Assembly (NCBI GenBank): GCA_023433655.1 | Contig: JAEYUE010000040.1 | Coordinates: forward strand, 1 to 35,444 | Direction of reading: 5' to 3' | Length of the DNA stretch: 35,444 nt | Source: Pseudomonadota bacterium | GTDB taxonomy: Bacteria > Pseudomonadota > Alphaproteobacteria > Caulobacterales > Caulobacteraceae | Shown here: positions 1 to 8,153 of the stretch, piece by piece | How the letters are laid out: each line of letters opens with the position of its first letter | How positions within the stretch are numbered: the first letter of the stretch is position 1 | The notes under the pieces: model-generated | Told to the model about the DNA's origin: nothing | Databases searched by the model: none | Seen by the model: the letters and a program-made list of their open reading frames with translations, nothing else | Made by a program: the position numbers and the translations under genes

Positions 1-2
1 CG

Positions 3-707
3 ATTACTCGACGTGGGGGCTTGATCGCTGCGGCGCTTATGGGCGTCGCGGTGGGGGGTTGCGTCCCGCCCCGGATTGTCCGTTTCCGACTGCGGCTTGC
101 CGTGGAAGTTGATGGTCGACCACACAGCGGGGAGAGTGTGCAGGAGTGGCGTTATCGGAAGGGCTCCCGTTTCTCATTCGGTGGCACCTCCGTGGCCTTT
201 AAGGGCGAAGGGGTTGTCCTCGATCTGGGCCAATGGGGCTTGGTCGTATCCACCTTCGTCGAACTGGCCGCGCCGAATTCCCGGCTACCGATCGAGCCCG
301 TCTGGGGCGGTCGCCCTCCTGTGGACAGGAACTGGCGAGCCGCAAATCGTCTCGCGCGGGCGTTGATGCCGAGCGAGACGGACTGGGATGGGCTGACCGC
401 CATGAAGCAAAGCGATCCTGTCCCTGTTCCGCCATCCGAACTGCCACTCCTGTTACGGTTTTCGGAGGCGTCGAACCCTCGAAGTGTTCAGCGCCTCTCG
501 ATGGATTCCGGTGATGCGAGGTTTCGGATCACAGGGGCCTCTATCGAAGTGACGGACGCCCCGGTCACCCGCGGGAAGGTCGCCGCTGCATTGCCGTGGG
601 CTCCCAGGTATCTCGAGAACAACTGGAACCTTGACGGAGGTCACACTTGGGACCCCAAGAGCAGTCTCTCCGGTCAGATCAGCGCCAGCGATTTCATCAG
701 GCTGTAA
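3..707 (+). CDS. Putative lipoprotein, 5' end outside window
   Basis: The frame is open to base 3, and the residues before the hydrophobic stretch (TRRGG) supply the positive n-region of a signal peptide, so the true start is probably upstream of the window and the in-frame TTG at 21 is not the start. The hydrophobic run ends in a lipobox, VGGC, which predicts signal peptidase II cleavage and a lipid-anchored envelope protein. The remaining 210 or so residues are soluble, contain several Trp and end in DFIRL. I recognise no domain, catalytic motif or membrane segment after the lipobox, so no function is proposed. The next gene (783-1409) converges on it, with a REP-like repeat in the 75-bp gap. 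Confidence 0.65.
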   Translation: MTRRGGLIAAALMGVAVGGCVPPRIVRFRLRLAVEVDGRPHSGESVQEWRYRKGSRFSFGGTSVAFKGEGVVLDLGQWGLVVSTFVELAAPNSRLPIEPVWGGRPPVDRNWRAANRLARALMPSETDWDGLTAMKQSDPVPVPPSELPLLLRFSEASNPRSVQRLSMDSGDARFRITGASIEVTDAPVTRGKVAAALPWAPRYLENNWNLDGGHTWDPKSSLSGQISASDFIRL

Positions 708-730
708 TCTCGGACGTGGCCAGCTCAAAC

Positions 731-783
731 GGTCCGCAACGGGTCGGGAGCGGTCGGTCGCCTACGGGTGGGTAGCGGACATT
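731..783. repeat. REP-like intergenic repeat, copy 1
   Basis: The gap between two convergent genes carries a 25-bp unit at 731-755 (GGTCCGCAACGGGTCGGGAG then CGGTC). It matches the unit at 1461-1483 with only a few differences around a shared GGGTCGG/AGCGG core. A partial second unit, GGGTAGCGGACATT, follows at 770-783. Repeats of the type TCTGC..GGGTCGG..GCGGAC recur between genes in alphaproteobacteria as far as I recall; the family assignment is from memory, the similarity is seen here. Confidence 0.5.
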
Positions 784-1409
784 CAGTGAACGGTGGGATG
801 CGGTTTTGTCGGCTTTTCTGAGCGCGACGCCGCATCATGTCCCCGGAAAACCTCTGCGAGCAATCGGAACAAATGGCCGAGGCCCTCAAGACGGCCTTTG
901 AGGCCGCCGTAGCCGCGAATTAGCGCTCCGGCCAAGGCGAGCCTGGCCTTCTGATGACCCTGAGACGCGCCCGTCTTCCAAAGAGCCAACGCGCGTTGCC
1001 GATCAAGTCGGACGCCCTCTCCGCGTGAGTAAAGGTACGCGAGCGCGTCGTGAGCCGGGCTGTAGCCTCTCGACGCCGCCTCCTGGAACTGAACCGAGGC
1101 CTCCGAGAAGCGGCCCATGCGATGATAGGCGACTCCCAACCCGAAGAACGCTGCGGCGTAACCAGCTTCCGCCGCAACCCGGTACCAGGCTTCGGCCCCG
1201 GGAAGATCTTGATGGCCGTACCAGCCCTTCATCATACAGCCGGCCACGCAGATCGTGCTGAGCATTGAACCAGCGTGCGCCAGCGTCTCAAGCTCTTCGA
1301 GGCCCCGCTCCCATTCCGATCCATCGAGCAGCGCGCGAGCACGCTCGAACTCCTCACGAAACGGATCGTCGAGTGCTTCCAGGCCATAGAGCTCGACGGC
1401 GTCGATCAT
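783..1409 (-). CDS. Sel1-like repeat (TPR-type) protein
   Basis: The protein has 208 residues. From about residue 45 to 160 it is built of helical Sel1-like repeats recognisable by AEAWYRVAAEAGYAAAFFGLG, then FQEAASRGYSPAHDALAYLY with SRGEG, then ALWKTGASQGHQKARLALA. Sel1 repeats form alpha-solenoid surfaces for protein-protein contacts. There is no signal peptide, so a cytoplasmic scaffold is likely; the partner cannot be told from the sequence. The C-terminal 45 residues (RLLAEVFRGH and a basic tail) lie outside the repeats. The start MIDAVELYG is the only good ATG. The gene stands alone between REP-like repeats on both sides. Confidence 0.75.
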   Translation of the reverse strand: MIDAVELYGLEALDDPFREEFERARALLDGSEWERGLEELETLAHAGSMLSTICVAGCMMKGWYGHQDLPGAEAWYRVAAEAGYAAAFFGLGVAYHRMGRFSEASVQFQEAASRGYSPAHDALAYLYSRGEGVRLDRQRALALWKTGASQGHQKARLALAGALIRGYGGLKGRLEGLGHLFRLLAEVFRGHDAASRSEKPTKPHPTVH

Positions 1410-1457
1410 GCGGCTTTCAGATCATGATCGCATCGCACTTCCAAGAGCCGCGTGGAG

Positions 1458-1516
1458 ATGTCTGCAATGGGTCGGAAGCGGACGTCCAGGCGTCCGGGCC
1501 CGAAGGTCCGCTTCCC
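1458..1516. repeat. REP-like inverted repeat, copy 2
   Basis: The unit at 1458-1485 (ATGTCTGCAATGGGTCGGAA then GCGGACGT) can itself fold, TGTCTGC against GCGGACG with wobble pairs. Its 3' half GGAAGCGGAC (1474-1483) is repeated in perfect inverted orientation as GTCCGCTTCC at 1506-1515, giving 10-bp arms around a 22-nt spacer. It is related to copy 1 at 731-783, so two copies flank the Sel1 gene. It has the form of a bacterial REP or small MITE-like element. Confidence 0.55.
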
Positions 1517-1581
1517 GGCGACTAGCGAAGGAGCGCTTCTGGCTGTGATCGGGCCCGCCGGCAGCAAGGGCCGGGCGAAAT

Positions 1582-1694
1582 TCAGACGATCTGGAACGTC
1601 GTCGGATGGCCAGGGCGAACAGGAAGGCGAGGACCAAGGCGAGGGCCGACTGCACTGTCGCCACGATCCGGATCAGGCCGGCCCGGGAAAACAG
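1582..1694 (-). pseudogene. Remnant encoding a C-terminal transmembrane helix
   Basis: Within the 550-bp gap 1410-1964 only one stretch looks coding. On the minus strand 1694-1596 reads FSRAGLIRIVATVQSALALV and continues LAFLFALAIRRR, a clear membrane helix with a basic cytoplasmic end. A one-base frame change at about 1595 would give RFQIV and a stop at 1582, a plausible natural C-terminus. Upstream sequence in the same frame is Arg/Pro/Gly-rich and not protein-like. The helix resembles the last helix of two-TM potassium-channel proteins of alphaproteobacteria, but this is a weak resemblance. The rest of the gap holds only the REP-like repeat. Confidence 0.3.
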
Positions 1695-1964
1695 GCCGCC
1701 TGCGTTCCGCCTCCGCCATCGACTGCCTCCGGGTCGTGCCCGGCAGGCCGGCCAGCGCCACCCGCAGGGTCCCGCCCGCAGGTCAGCCGGCGAGCGATGC
1801 TGCGGGCCCCGCTCGCGCCCGGCGGCCGCGGCGGTCCGCGGCCGCGTCCGGAAATCCGGCCGCCGTCGGCCGGGTCCGGAGACTGCAACGGTCAGGCGAC
1901 CCGCCATGAAAACCTGCACAGGCTCGATCCCGCCGGCCGCCGGCCTTCTACGGGCCGCACGCGG

Positions 1965-2966
1965 TCATCCGCCCGGCCGCCAGCCGCTCCCGGCGAGGAA
2001 GGCCTCGGCGTCCGTGGCCTGCAGGATCGATCTCAGGGCCGCGACCTTGTCGGGGCTTCGGTCGTAGTAGGTTTTGACGATCCGGTAGCCCACCCAGTAG
2101 CCGAGGTCGCCGGGCTTTTCCGGCGTGGAGTTGTAGAGCCACGCGGACAGGTCGGTCTTGTGCATGTCGGCGGCGAAGGCCGTCTCGATCTCGGTCTCGC
2201 GACCGCGGACGAGGGCCGCCAGGTAGGCGTAAGCCACGTCCCCCGTGAGCAGTTCGGTGACGAACTCGGCCGCGCCCTCGGCGAAGGCTCCGCCCAGGAC
2301 GGTCAAGGAGTCCGCGTCCTGAAGCAGTGGCGACTGCTGGACGTGGACGTACTCATGCACCAGGACGCCGACGAAGCGGTCTTCCTCGTCAGGATTGATG
2401 AAGGTGGTCGCGCACAGCGCCTCCAGCCCGACGTTGATGCCGTCCGACGCGCTGGCGACGGCCACGGGCCGGCCGCGCCCGACCGAGATCGTGGCCGCCG
2501 GAAAGCGCGCCTCCGAATAGAGTTCCGCCAGGCGGTCCAGGGCCTCGCCGACGCGCCGCCGCACCGCGGGCAGGGTGGCGGCGCAGCGGCGGGCGTCGAG
2601 GTACATCCCGGGGCGAGCGGCGATGGCCGAGGCGATCCGTTCGCCCGTGATGTTCCGGATGGAGGCGAAATGCTTCAGGCCGGGCGACCCCTGGTCGAGG
2701 TAATCGGTCTGGAGCTGGAGGGCGGTGGGCGCGCCGCCGGCTGCGTCAAAGACGGCGAAGAAGCGATCGACGTCCGAGGTCTGTAACACGGGACCTTCGG
2801 CGAAGGCCGCCGGCCGTTGCTGGGCCGTCGCCGGGCCTGGGGGCGTCAGCTGGAACGCAAGGGCGACGGCGAGCACGCAGGATGCCCTGAACCCTCGTTG
2901 TCTCCGACGACGCGCCGGGGCCTCACGCTCCGCGGACGCGCGCACTTCCCTGCCATCAACCGTCAT
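1965..2966 (-). CDS. Secreted Zn metalloprotease-like protein (DUF2268-like)
   Basis: The product has 333 residues with a basic n-region (RRRRQRGFR) and a hydrophobic segment (SCVLAVALAFQL) ending near PATAQQ, a Sec signal peptide. The catalytic motif is HEYVH at about residues 204-208 (HExxH, two Zn ligands and the general base). AFAEGAAEFVTE about 20 residues later supplies a candidate third acidic ligand. This layout fits gluzincin-type peptidases of the DUF2268 kind. A predicted periplasmic or lipoprotein-like protease is therefore likely; the substrate is unknown. The ATG at 2966 is chosen because GGAG lies 8 nt upstream. An ATG at 2978 is possible but lacks a ribosome site, and the longer open frame to 3398 is Arg/Ser-rich non-coding sequence. 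Confidence 0.7.
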   Translation of the reverse strand: MTVDGREVRASAEREAPARRRRQRGFRASCVLAVALAFQLTPPGPATAQQRPAAFAEGPVLQTSDVDRFFAVFDAAGGAPTALQLQTDYLDQGSPGLKHFASIRNITGERIASAIAARPGMYLDARRCAATLPAVRRRVGEALDRLAELYSEARFPAATISVGRGRPVAVASASDGINVGLEALCATTFINPDEEDRFVGVLVHEYVHVQQSPLLQDADSLTVLGGAFAEGAAEFVTELLTGDVAYAYLAALVRGRETEIETAFAADMHKTDLSAWLYNSTPEKPGDLGYWVGYRIVKTYYDRSPDKVAALRSILQATDAEAFLAGSGWRPGG

Positions 2967-3273
2967 AGGCGGCTCCATCGTGTGTGTGGGGCTGTCGTCG
3001 CCGAAGCCTGGCCGACGCGGGACGCGTCCGGCGGTGCAGCGGTGCTTTCGGGCCGATCGGTGCTCCGATCCGTCGCGTCCGGCGGCGCCCCTCAGCCACA
3101 ATTTTAGTAGCGATCCATTTCGAGAGCAAGCCGCTCGGGAGGGCCGCTCGCCCGCCCTTCTCGACCGCACCTGCACGCTCCTCATCGTCGGCCGCGGACC
3201 GCAGGCCGGGTTCCGCCAGCCGCCGGCTCGGGCGCGGGAGGACGCACGGATGCCGCCATGTGAAACCGCCAGG

Positions 3274-3813
3274 TTAGAAGCGTCGGATGAAGCTGACCGT
3301 CCAGCTGTCGGCTTCGCCGCCGTTGTCCGTGAAATCCTTACGGGACCAGTCGGCGCGCAGGCCGTTGACGCCATGGAAGGCGCTGACGCCCATACCATAG
3401 TTGAAGCTCTCGCCGTCGGCGGGGGTCACCGCCGGCGTGGAGGCTTCGATCCTGGTCGAGCCGTAGCCGCCGCGCGCGAACAGTTCGACGTGCTCGCCGA
3501 TCGGCATGAAGGCCACGGCGTAGGCCGCGACATCATGTTTGAGCTCGACAACGCCCCCGGTCACCCCCGTTGAAACGTCGAACGTATCATCCTCGACGCC
3601 GACGCTGGCTTCCGCCTCGAAGCCCAGCCAGGGCCGGGTCTTCCAGCCGCCGCGAACGGTGAGCGCGCCCAAGGTGGCCTGGGCCGTGTCAATCTGGCTG
3701 TACCCGAGCGTGCCGTAGAATCGGGCGGCGTCCGGGCCGGCGGCGTCCTGGGCGAGGGAGGCGGCGGGCAGGGCGGCGAGGGTGAGAGCCGCGGCGATGA
3801 CGGTCTTGATCAT
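3274..3813 (-). CDS. Small outer-membrane beta-barrel protein (porin-like fold)
   Basis: The protein has 179 residues with a classic signal peptide, MIKTVIAAALTLAALPAASLAQ. The mature part starts with FYGTLGYSQID and continues as alternating amphipathic strands (LTVRGGW, LGFEAEASVGVE, VAAYAVAFMPIGEHVELFARGGYG), ending in the sequence SFIRRF with a C-terminal aromatic, the outer-membrane insertion signal. This is the OmpA-beta-barrel/OmpW-like eight-strand pattern without a periplasmic OmpA domain. The ATG at 3813 is preferred over the TTG at 3834 because it opens the signal peptide directly; neither has a good ribosome site. It lies about 110 bp downstream of the TonB-receptor gene on the same strand and may be read with it. 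Its exact role is unknown. Confidence 0.7.
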   Translation of the reverse strand: MIKTVIAAALTLAALPAASLAQDAAGPDAARFYGTLGYSQIDTAQATLGALTVRGGWKTRPWLGFEAEASVGVEDDTFDVSTGVTGGVVELKHDVAAYAVAFMPIGEHVELFARGGYGSTRIEASTPAVTPADGESFNYGMGVSAFHGVNGLRADWSRKDFTDNGGEADSWTVSFIRRF

Positions 3814-3923
3814 GGAGGACTCTGGTTCCAGCAATTCGAGGAAAAGCGTTGCGGGCCGCGTGTCGGCTCTGAACCAAGGACGCCATCGCCCGGAATTCGC
3901 CTTACGCCCACGCCGAACTTTCG

Positions 3924-6239
3924 TCAGAACGCGGCATCGAATGTCAGCCGGATCGATAATGGGCGGACCGGAACCGCCTGGGGTTCGTACAGCTGATAAG
4001 GCGATCCGATGCCGTACCGGATTCCCGCCGTGTCAAACGGATTGGAGATTCGCAGTGTCGCGGACTGGCGGGCGCCGCCCAGCCGGGCCGTCAGCTCCGA
4101 GCGAAGGTAGCCGCCGTGGGGTACGTCGAGGCCTGGGCCGACGCCCAGGCGGGATTGGCCCACATAGCGAAGGTCGGCCCCCAGACGCAGGTCCAGCCCC
4201 GCCAGTCGGCCGGCTTCATGACTGATGCTCAACTGCGCGCCGAGGGGCGCGACATTGGGGATGTCGGTTCTACCCCCGCCGATGAGGTTCGGGCGCGTCG
4301 GGGTCAGGCTGCTGTTGTTGACAAACAGGCCTCCCGAGACATCGAGAGCGAAGGTCGGTCGCCATGCCGCCTTGATCGACACAAAATGAATCACGCCGTC
4401 CCCGACATTGTCAGTGACCAGATCGCCGCCCGCCGTGACGACATCCGCCTGCACGTCGCGCCAATCCACCCACCCGGCCGAAATCTCACCGGAGAGGCCG
4501 TTCCACCACGCCCGCGAGCGGGCTCCGACCTCCAGCAGGGTTACGCGGTCTCCCTGATACCGCTCGAACGCTCCTCCCGTTTCACTGGCGCCGGCGGGGC
4601 GCACGGCCTGTTCGAGGCGCGCGAAAAGGGTTGTCGTCCTCGAAGCATCCCAGCGCGCCGACAGGCTCGGGGTCACGCGCATGGTCAGTCCGGTCCGGTG
4701 GCGATCCCCGAACGCCCCGGGTTCGACGCCCCGGACATCGCTGTCGATGCTCACGGCCGACAGGCGCGCACCGATTGCGACGCGCCAGTCCGCCGCCGGC
4801 GAAAGTGAAGCCTCCCCGAACGCGGCCGCTTCAGCGAAGGCGCGTCGAAGGTCAGCGCCGGAGGCCGGGCCTGGCGCGGAGGAGAGGTCTCTCCGCCTTC
4901 GTTCGACAAGGGTCTCCCCGATGGAGATCGCACCCCCGCCGGACAAGGTCCAACGCCCCGCCGGGGCCGCATCGATCCGCACTTCGAACGACGCCATCGT
5001 GGCGGCCTGGCTGCGATCGACAACGCCGGGGGCGGGTGCTTTCGGCTGGCTGGCGTCGAAACGCTCGTCCAGCCGCTGGCGCGACAGGCTGACTGCGGAC
5101 GTCAGGTTCATCGGCCCGACCCGCCGCCGGGCTGTCAAACCGGCGAGAAGAACGCTGCTTTCATACGGTTCCAGTACACGCCCGGCCTTATGGCTCCGGG
5201 TCTGGTCTGCAGCGACGGTCTGCGTATCGCCCGCCGCGACCCGCTGGGCGACGCCGGTGACGTCAACGGTCCAGGCGCCGTCGGTCCAGCGGAGCGTCGC
5301 GCGAGCGCCGAAGGTATCGACCGCGTCGGCTTCACGTCCCTCGTGGTCGGGATTGTCGATGAAGCCGCCTTCGCGACGGGTATAGGCCACGATCCGTCCG
5401 GCCGTTCCGCCGCCGAGCGGCCCGTTGGCGATGACTGCCAAATCCCCGCTTTCGCCGCCGCCGGACGTGACGCCGGCTCCGAGGATGAGCCGTCCGAAGG
5501 TTGCGCCGGGCACGGGCTCTTCGGGCCACAGGCGCAGCACGCCGCCGATGGAGCCGGCGCCGAAGCGTGTGCCCTGGGGACCCTCGAACACCTCGACGCG
5601 CCGGATGTCGATGAGGGCGACGTCGGGATCTGGCGATCCATAATTGAGGCGCAGGCCGCCAAGGTACTGGCCAACGGTCGACTGCAGCGGGCCGTTCATG
5701 GCCGAGTCCGCCAGTCCCCGCACGAACAGCTTGTTCCGGCCGGTCCCCTGTCGCGTGGACTCGACCGTGGCGGACAGGTCGGCGATCGCATCGCTGGTCG
5801 CCGCGCCCTCCACGCGCTGGAGCGCTCCGGGATCGACCAGGCTTCGACCGGACGCGCCCGGGACCCCGACAGGCGGAACTGCGGTGACGACCACCTCGTC
5901 CAGCTCGGCCGGCGGCGGGACCTCGGGCAGGCGCGGGCGGACGAGCGCCTCCGGAGGCCTCGGGGCCGTCTCGATGCGATACATTCCCTCACCGATGCGG
6001 ACCGCCCGCGCGCCGAGCGGGCGCAGCAATTCGTCCAGGGCGGCCTCGACCGGCATCCGGCCGGCCAGGCCTCGGGTGCGGCGGCCCCTGAGGTTCGCGG
6101 TGATGACCACATCGATCCCGGCCTGGGACGCCAACTGGTTGACGGCCTGGTCGGCGGGCCCGTCGGGAATATCGAAGACCTGTGCGCCCGGCGTCTGAAG
6201 GGAGATCAGGCCCGCGGCCAGCAGCGCCGCAACGGTCAC
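3924..6239 (-). CDS. TonB-dependent receptor with N-terminal STN signalling domain
   Basis: A 771-residue outer-membrane receptor. After a short signal sequence, residues 22-90 (FDIPDGPADQAVNQLASQAG ... GEGMYRIE) form an STN domain, the part that talks to an anti-sigma factor. A TonB box (DEVVVTA, about residue 114) and a plug (SDAIADLSATVESTRQG ... EGPQGTRFGAGSIGGVLRL) follow, then a 22-strand barrel ending in RLTFDAAF with terminal Phe. The GTG start overlaps the fecR-type stop (GTGA, 6236-6239), so translation is coupled. Together with the sigma and FecR genes upstream this is a Fec-type cell-surface signalling operon: substrate binding outside is relayed to the sigma factor. The substrate (siderophore, haem or sugar) cannot be read from the sequence. 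Confidence 0.9.
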   Translation of the reverse strand: MTVAALLAAGLISLQTPGAQVFDIPDGPADQAVNQLASQAGIDVVITANLRGRRTRGLAGRMPVEAALDELLRPLGARAVRIGEGMYRIETAPRPPEALVRPRLPEVPPPAELDEVVVTAVPPVGVPGASGRSLVDPGALQRVEGAATSDAIADLSATVESTRQGTGRNKLFVRGLADSAMNGPLQSTVGQYLGGLRLNYGSPDPDVALIDIRRVEVFEGPQGTRFGAGSIGGVLRLWPEEPVPGATFGRLILGAGVTSGGGESGDLAVIANGPLGGGTAGRIVAYTRREGGFIDNPDHEGREADAVDTFGARATLRWTDGAWTVDVTGVAQRVAAGDTQTVAADQTRSHKAGRVLEPYESSVLLAGLTARRRVGPMNLTSAVSLSRQRLDERFDASQPKAPAPGVVDRSQAATMASFEVRIDAAPAGRWTLSGGGAISIGETLVERRRRDLSSAPGPASGADLRRAFAEAAAFGEASLSPAADWRVAIGARLSAVSIDSDVRGVEPGAFGDRHRTGLTMRVTPSLSARWDASRTTTLFARLEQAVRPAGASETGGAFERYQGDRVTLLEVGARSRAWWNGLSGEISAGWVDWRDVQADVVTAGGDLVTDNVGDGVIHFVSIKAAWRPTFALDVSGGLFVNNSSLTPTRPNLIGGGRTDIPNVAPLGAQLSISHEAGRLAGLDLRLGADLRYVGQSRLGVGPGLDVPHGGYLRSELTARLGGARQSATLRISNPFDTAGIRYGIGSPYQLYEPQAVPVRPLSIRLTFDAAF

Positions 6240-7168
6240 GGCTCCAGCCGCCAGCCCTCGCCGTCCTCTACAATCGAAACACCCAGGAGACGCGAGAGCC
6301 TCGGCTTGAGATCCGCCGGCGCCGTCCGCGTCGTCAGGCTGCCGCTGAAACGGCGTCCGGACAGGGCCGGCGCCACCCGGACGGGCATATCAAGGGCTCG
6401 TTCGAGATCCTGGGCGACGACGGCGAGCGTCTCGTCTGAGTAGGACAGGCGGCCCTCCCGCCACCCCCCGACGGCGTCAATGGAGACCGATCGGCGCTCC
6501 AGTCCCCGGGGCGTTGCGACCACGCTGTCGCCCGGGTTGAGGGTCGCCGAGGCGCCGTCCTGGTCCACGCGAACGACACCCTCCGATACCGCGACCCTGA
6601 CTCCGCCGCTCAATCGCGTCACGTCGAAGGTGGTGCCGAGGTCGGTGAGGGTCGTGTCGCCCACTTCGACCCGGAACGGATCCGTGTCGTCGTGAACGAT
6701 CTCGAAAAGGGCCCGTCCGGCGATCAGGCGCACCTCGCGAGGATCACGCCGGTCGAGCCCCAGGCGGGTCGCGCCGTCCAGCGACACCCGCGAACCGTCG
6801 GCAAGGATCACGGTACGCTGTTCGCCGGGGGCGGTTTCGACCGACCAGGGTTGCGCCTGGCCGACCCAGGCGAACCAGAGGCCGCCAATGGCCAGGGCGG
6901 CGACTCCCGCCGCGATCGCGGCCCGGCGCGAAAAGGAGAAACCTCGCCGGGACAAGGCCGGTGCGGCGGATCGGGCCGGCGCCGCCTTCAGCGCCTCGAC
7001 GGCTTCGGCTTCGTTTTCCGCCAGGCGCCAATAGGTCTCCAGGTGGCGCGGATCAGCGGCCATCCAGCGGTCCCAGGCCTCCCAACCGGCGAAGTCCGGA
7101 TCATTGACCTGAACCAGCCACGTGAGCGCCTCGCGTTCGATCTTCTGAGTGGAAGCGTTCATGCCCAT
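6236..7168 (-). CDS. FecR-family anti-sigma factor
   Basis: A 310-residue inner-membrane protein. The N-terminal cytoplasmic part has the DUF4880 pattern (EALTWLVQVNDPDFAGWEAW ... HLETYWRLAENE) that grips the sigma factor. One membrane helix follows (AAIAAGVAALAIGGLWFAWV), then the periplasmic FecR domain (RTVILADGSRVSLDGATRL ... DLGTTFDVTRLSGG ... VAVSEGVVRV) and a C-terminal STN-like segment (LERALDMPVRVAPAL). The ATG at 7168 is chosen because GGAG is 4-5 nt upstream (7162 is an alternative); the ATG at 7237 would overlap the sigma gene by 38 bp. Its stop overlaps the receptor start. Expected role: hold or activate the upstream sigma factor according to the receptor's state. Confidence 0.9.
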   Translation of the reverse strand: MGMNASTQKIEREALTWLVQVNDPDFAGWEAWDRWMAADPRHLETYWRLAENEAEAVEALKAAPARSAAPALSRRGFSFSRRAAIAAGVAALAIGGLWFAWVGQAQPWSVETAPGEQRTVILADGSRVSLDGATRLGLDRRDPREVRLIAGRALFEIVHDDTDPFRVEVGDTTLTDLGTTFDVTRLSGGVRVAVSEGVVRVDQDGASATLNPGDSVVATPRGLERRSVSIDAVGGWREGRLSYSDETLAVVAQDLERALDMPVRVAPALSGRRFSGSLTTRTAPADLKPRLSRLLGVSIVEDGEGWRLEP

Positions 7169-7199
7169 GTCTCCAGGACGCCGCGCAGGGCCGCTCGCC

Positions 7200-7733
7200 T
7201 CATGACTGATCCTCCTGGAGGTCCAGAAGAACCGCATAGGCGCGCCGCAGGTGCTTCTCCACGGTGCTCAGGCCCATGCCGAACTCCTCGGCGATGCGCC
7301 TTTGGGTGACGCCGTCGATGCGGTGGCGCCGGAAGACCGCCGCCGCCGGATCGCCCAGGGCGGTCAGCCGGGTTTCAACGGCCTGGAGGGTCTGGGCCGC
7401 GATCAGCCGGCGCTCGGCGTCCGCGGGATGGACCGCGTCATCGGGCAGATTGGCGGGGCTGGACCAGGCGGCGTCGCGGGCGGCGGCCCGCCGGGCTCCG
7501 CGGCGGCGATCGAGGACCGCCGTATAGACCATGCGAAGCAGATAAGCGTGCGGATTGGCGATGGGGCCGCCCGCCGTCCGCATCCTGAGCCAGACATCCT
7601 GAACCACGTCCTCGGCGTCCCCGGCGACGCCCATGGCGACCGCCCGCCGGATGAGCACGGGACGCATCTCGATGAACACGGCTTCGAGGCCGGCGGCTGG
7701 AATGTCGGACGACGCATCCATTGCGGAGCCCAT
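7200..7733 (-). CDS. ECF RNA polymerase sigma factor, FecI-like
   Basis: About 177 residues from the ATG at 7733. Sigma region 2 is visible as LIRRAVAMGVAGDAEDVVQD with VWLRMR and NPHAYLLRMVYTAVLDRRRG. Region 4 is AVFRRHRIDGVTQRRIAEEF followed by GMGLSTVEKHLRRAYAVL, a helix-turn-helix for the -35 element. First gene of the sigma/FecR/receptor operon, ending 31 bp before the FecR ATG. The start is uncertain: no clear ribosome site precedes 7733, 7721 or 7754, and the open frame to 7862 lacks family similarity. A small palindrome, AGAAAATTTCT, lies at 7820-7830 upstream and may be part of the promoter or an operator. It probably directs transcription of its own operon. Confidence 0.85.
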   Translation of the reverse strand: MGSAMDASSDIPAAGLEAVFIEMRPVLIRRAVAMGVAGDAEDVVQDVWLRMRTAGGPIANPHAYLLRMVYTAVLDRRRGARRAAARDAAWSSPANLPDDAVHPADAERRLIAAQTLQAVETRLTALGDPAAAVFRRHRIDGVTQRRIAEEFGMGLSTVEKHLRRAYAVLLDLQEDQS

Positions 7734-8042
7734 AAACCGCGCCCGATCCAACATGCAACCGAGGCGTAAGGCGCGGGCGTCCGCGGCGATTCGACCGGTC
7801 CCAGGAAATTCGACCCGATAGAAAATTTCTGAAAGTCCCGGAGCGCGCCCGACTGCTAACAACCTCGTGGCCCGCGTGCCTGAGCGAGTTGTGAATCTGC
7901 CGTCGGGGTCGTCCGCGAGGCTCGCTCATCGTTCGCCGGCTCAACCTGTCCCCATGGGGTCTCCCGTTTGGCGATGACCTTCCTCAAGCCTGACCAACCC
8001 TTGGCGGACGTCGCGCGGTCTCCCCCCGAGGACCGCCCTGGC

Positions 8043-8077
8043 CTCCGTGCAACAGCCCGGCCCGCTGTTGCACGGAG
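8043..8077. promoter_or_regulatory. 14-bp perfect inverted repeat upstream of DoxX-like gene
   Basis: CTCCGTGCAACAGC (8043-8056) pairs perfectly with GCTGTTGCACGGAG (8064-8077) around a 7-nt loop. It lies in the 420-bp gap between the divergent sigma gene and the 8154 gene, 76 bp before the latter's ATG. No T-run follows on either strand, so a terminator is unlikely. A regulator operator or a leader-RNA hairpin fits better. The same gap also holds 8-bp arms TGAGCGAG/CTCGCTCA at 7881 and 7921. Confidence 0.6.
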
Positions 8078-8153
8078 TTCGGGAAGAATGCTTCGCGCCC
8101 CTGTTGAAAGCCGTCCGGCAATATTCGTATCCGGCGTCTGATCGAGGCAATCC

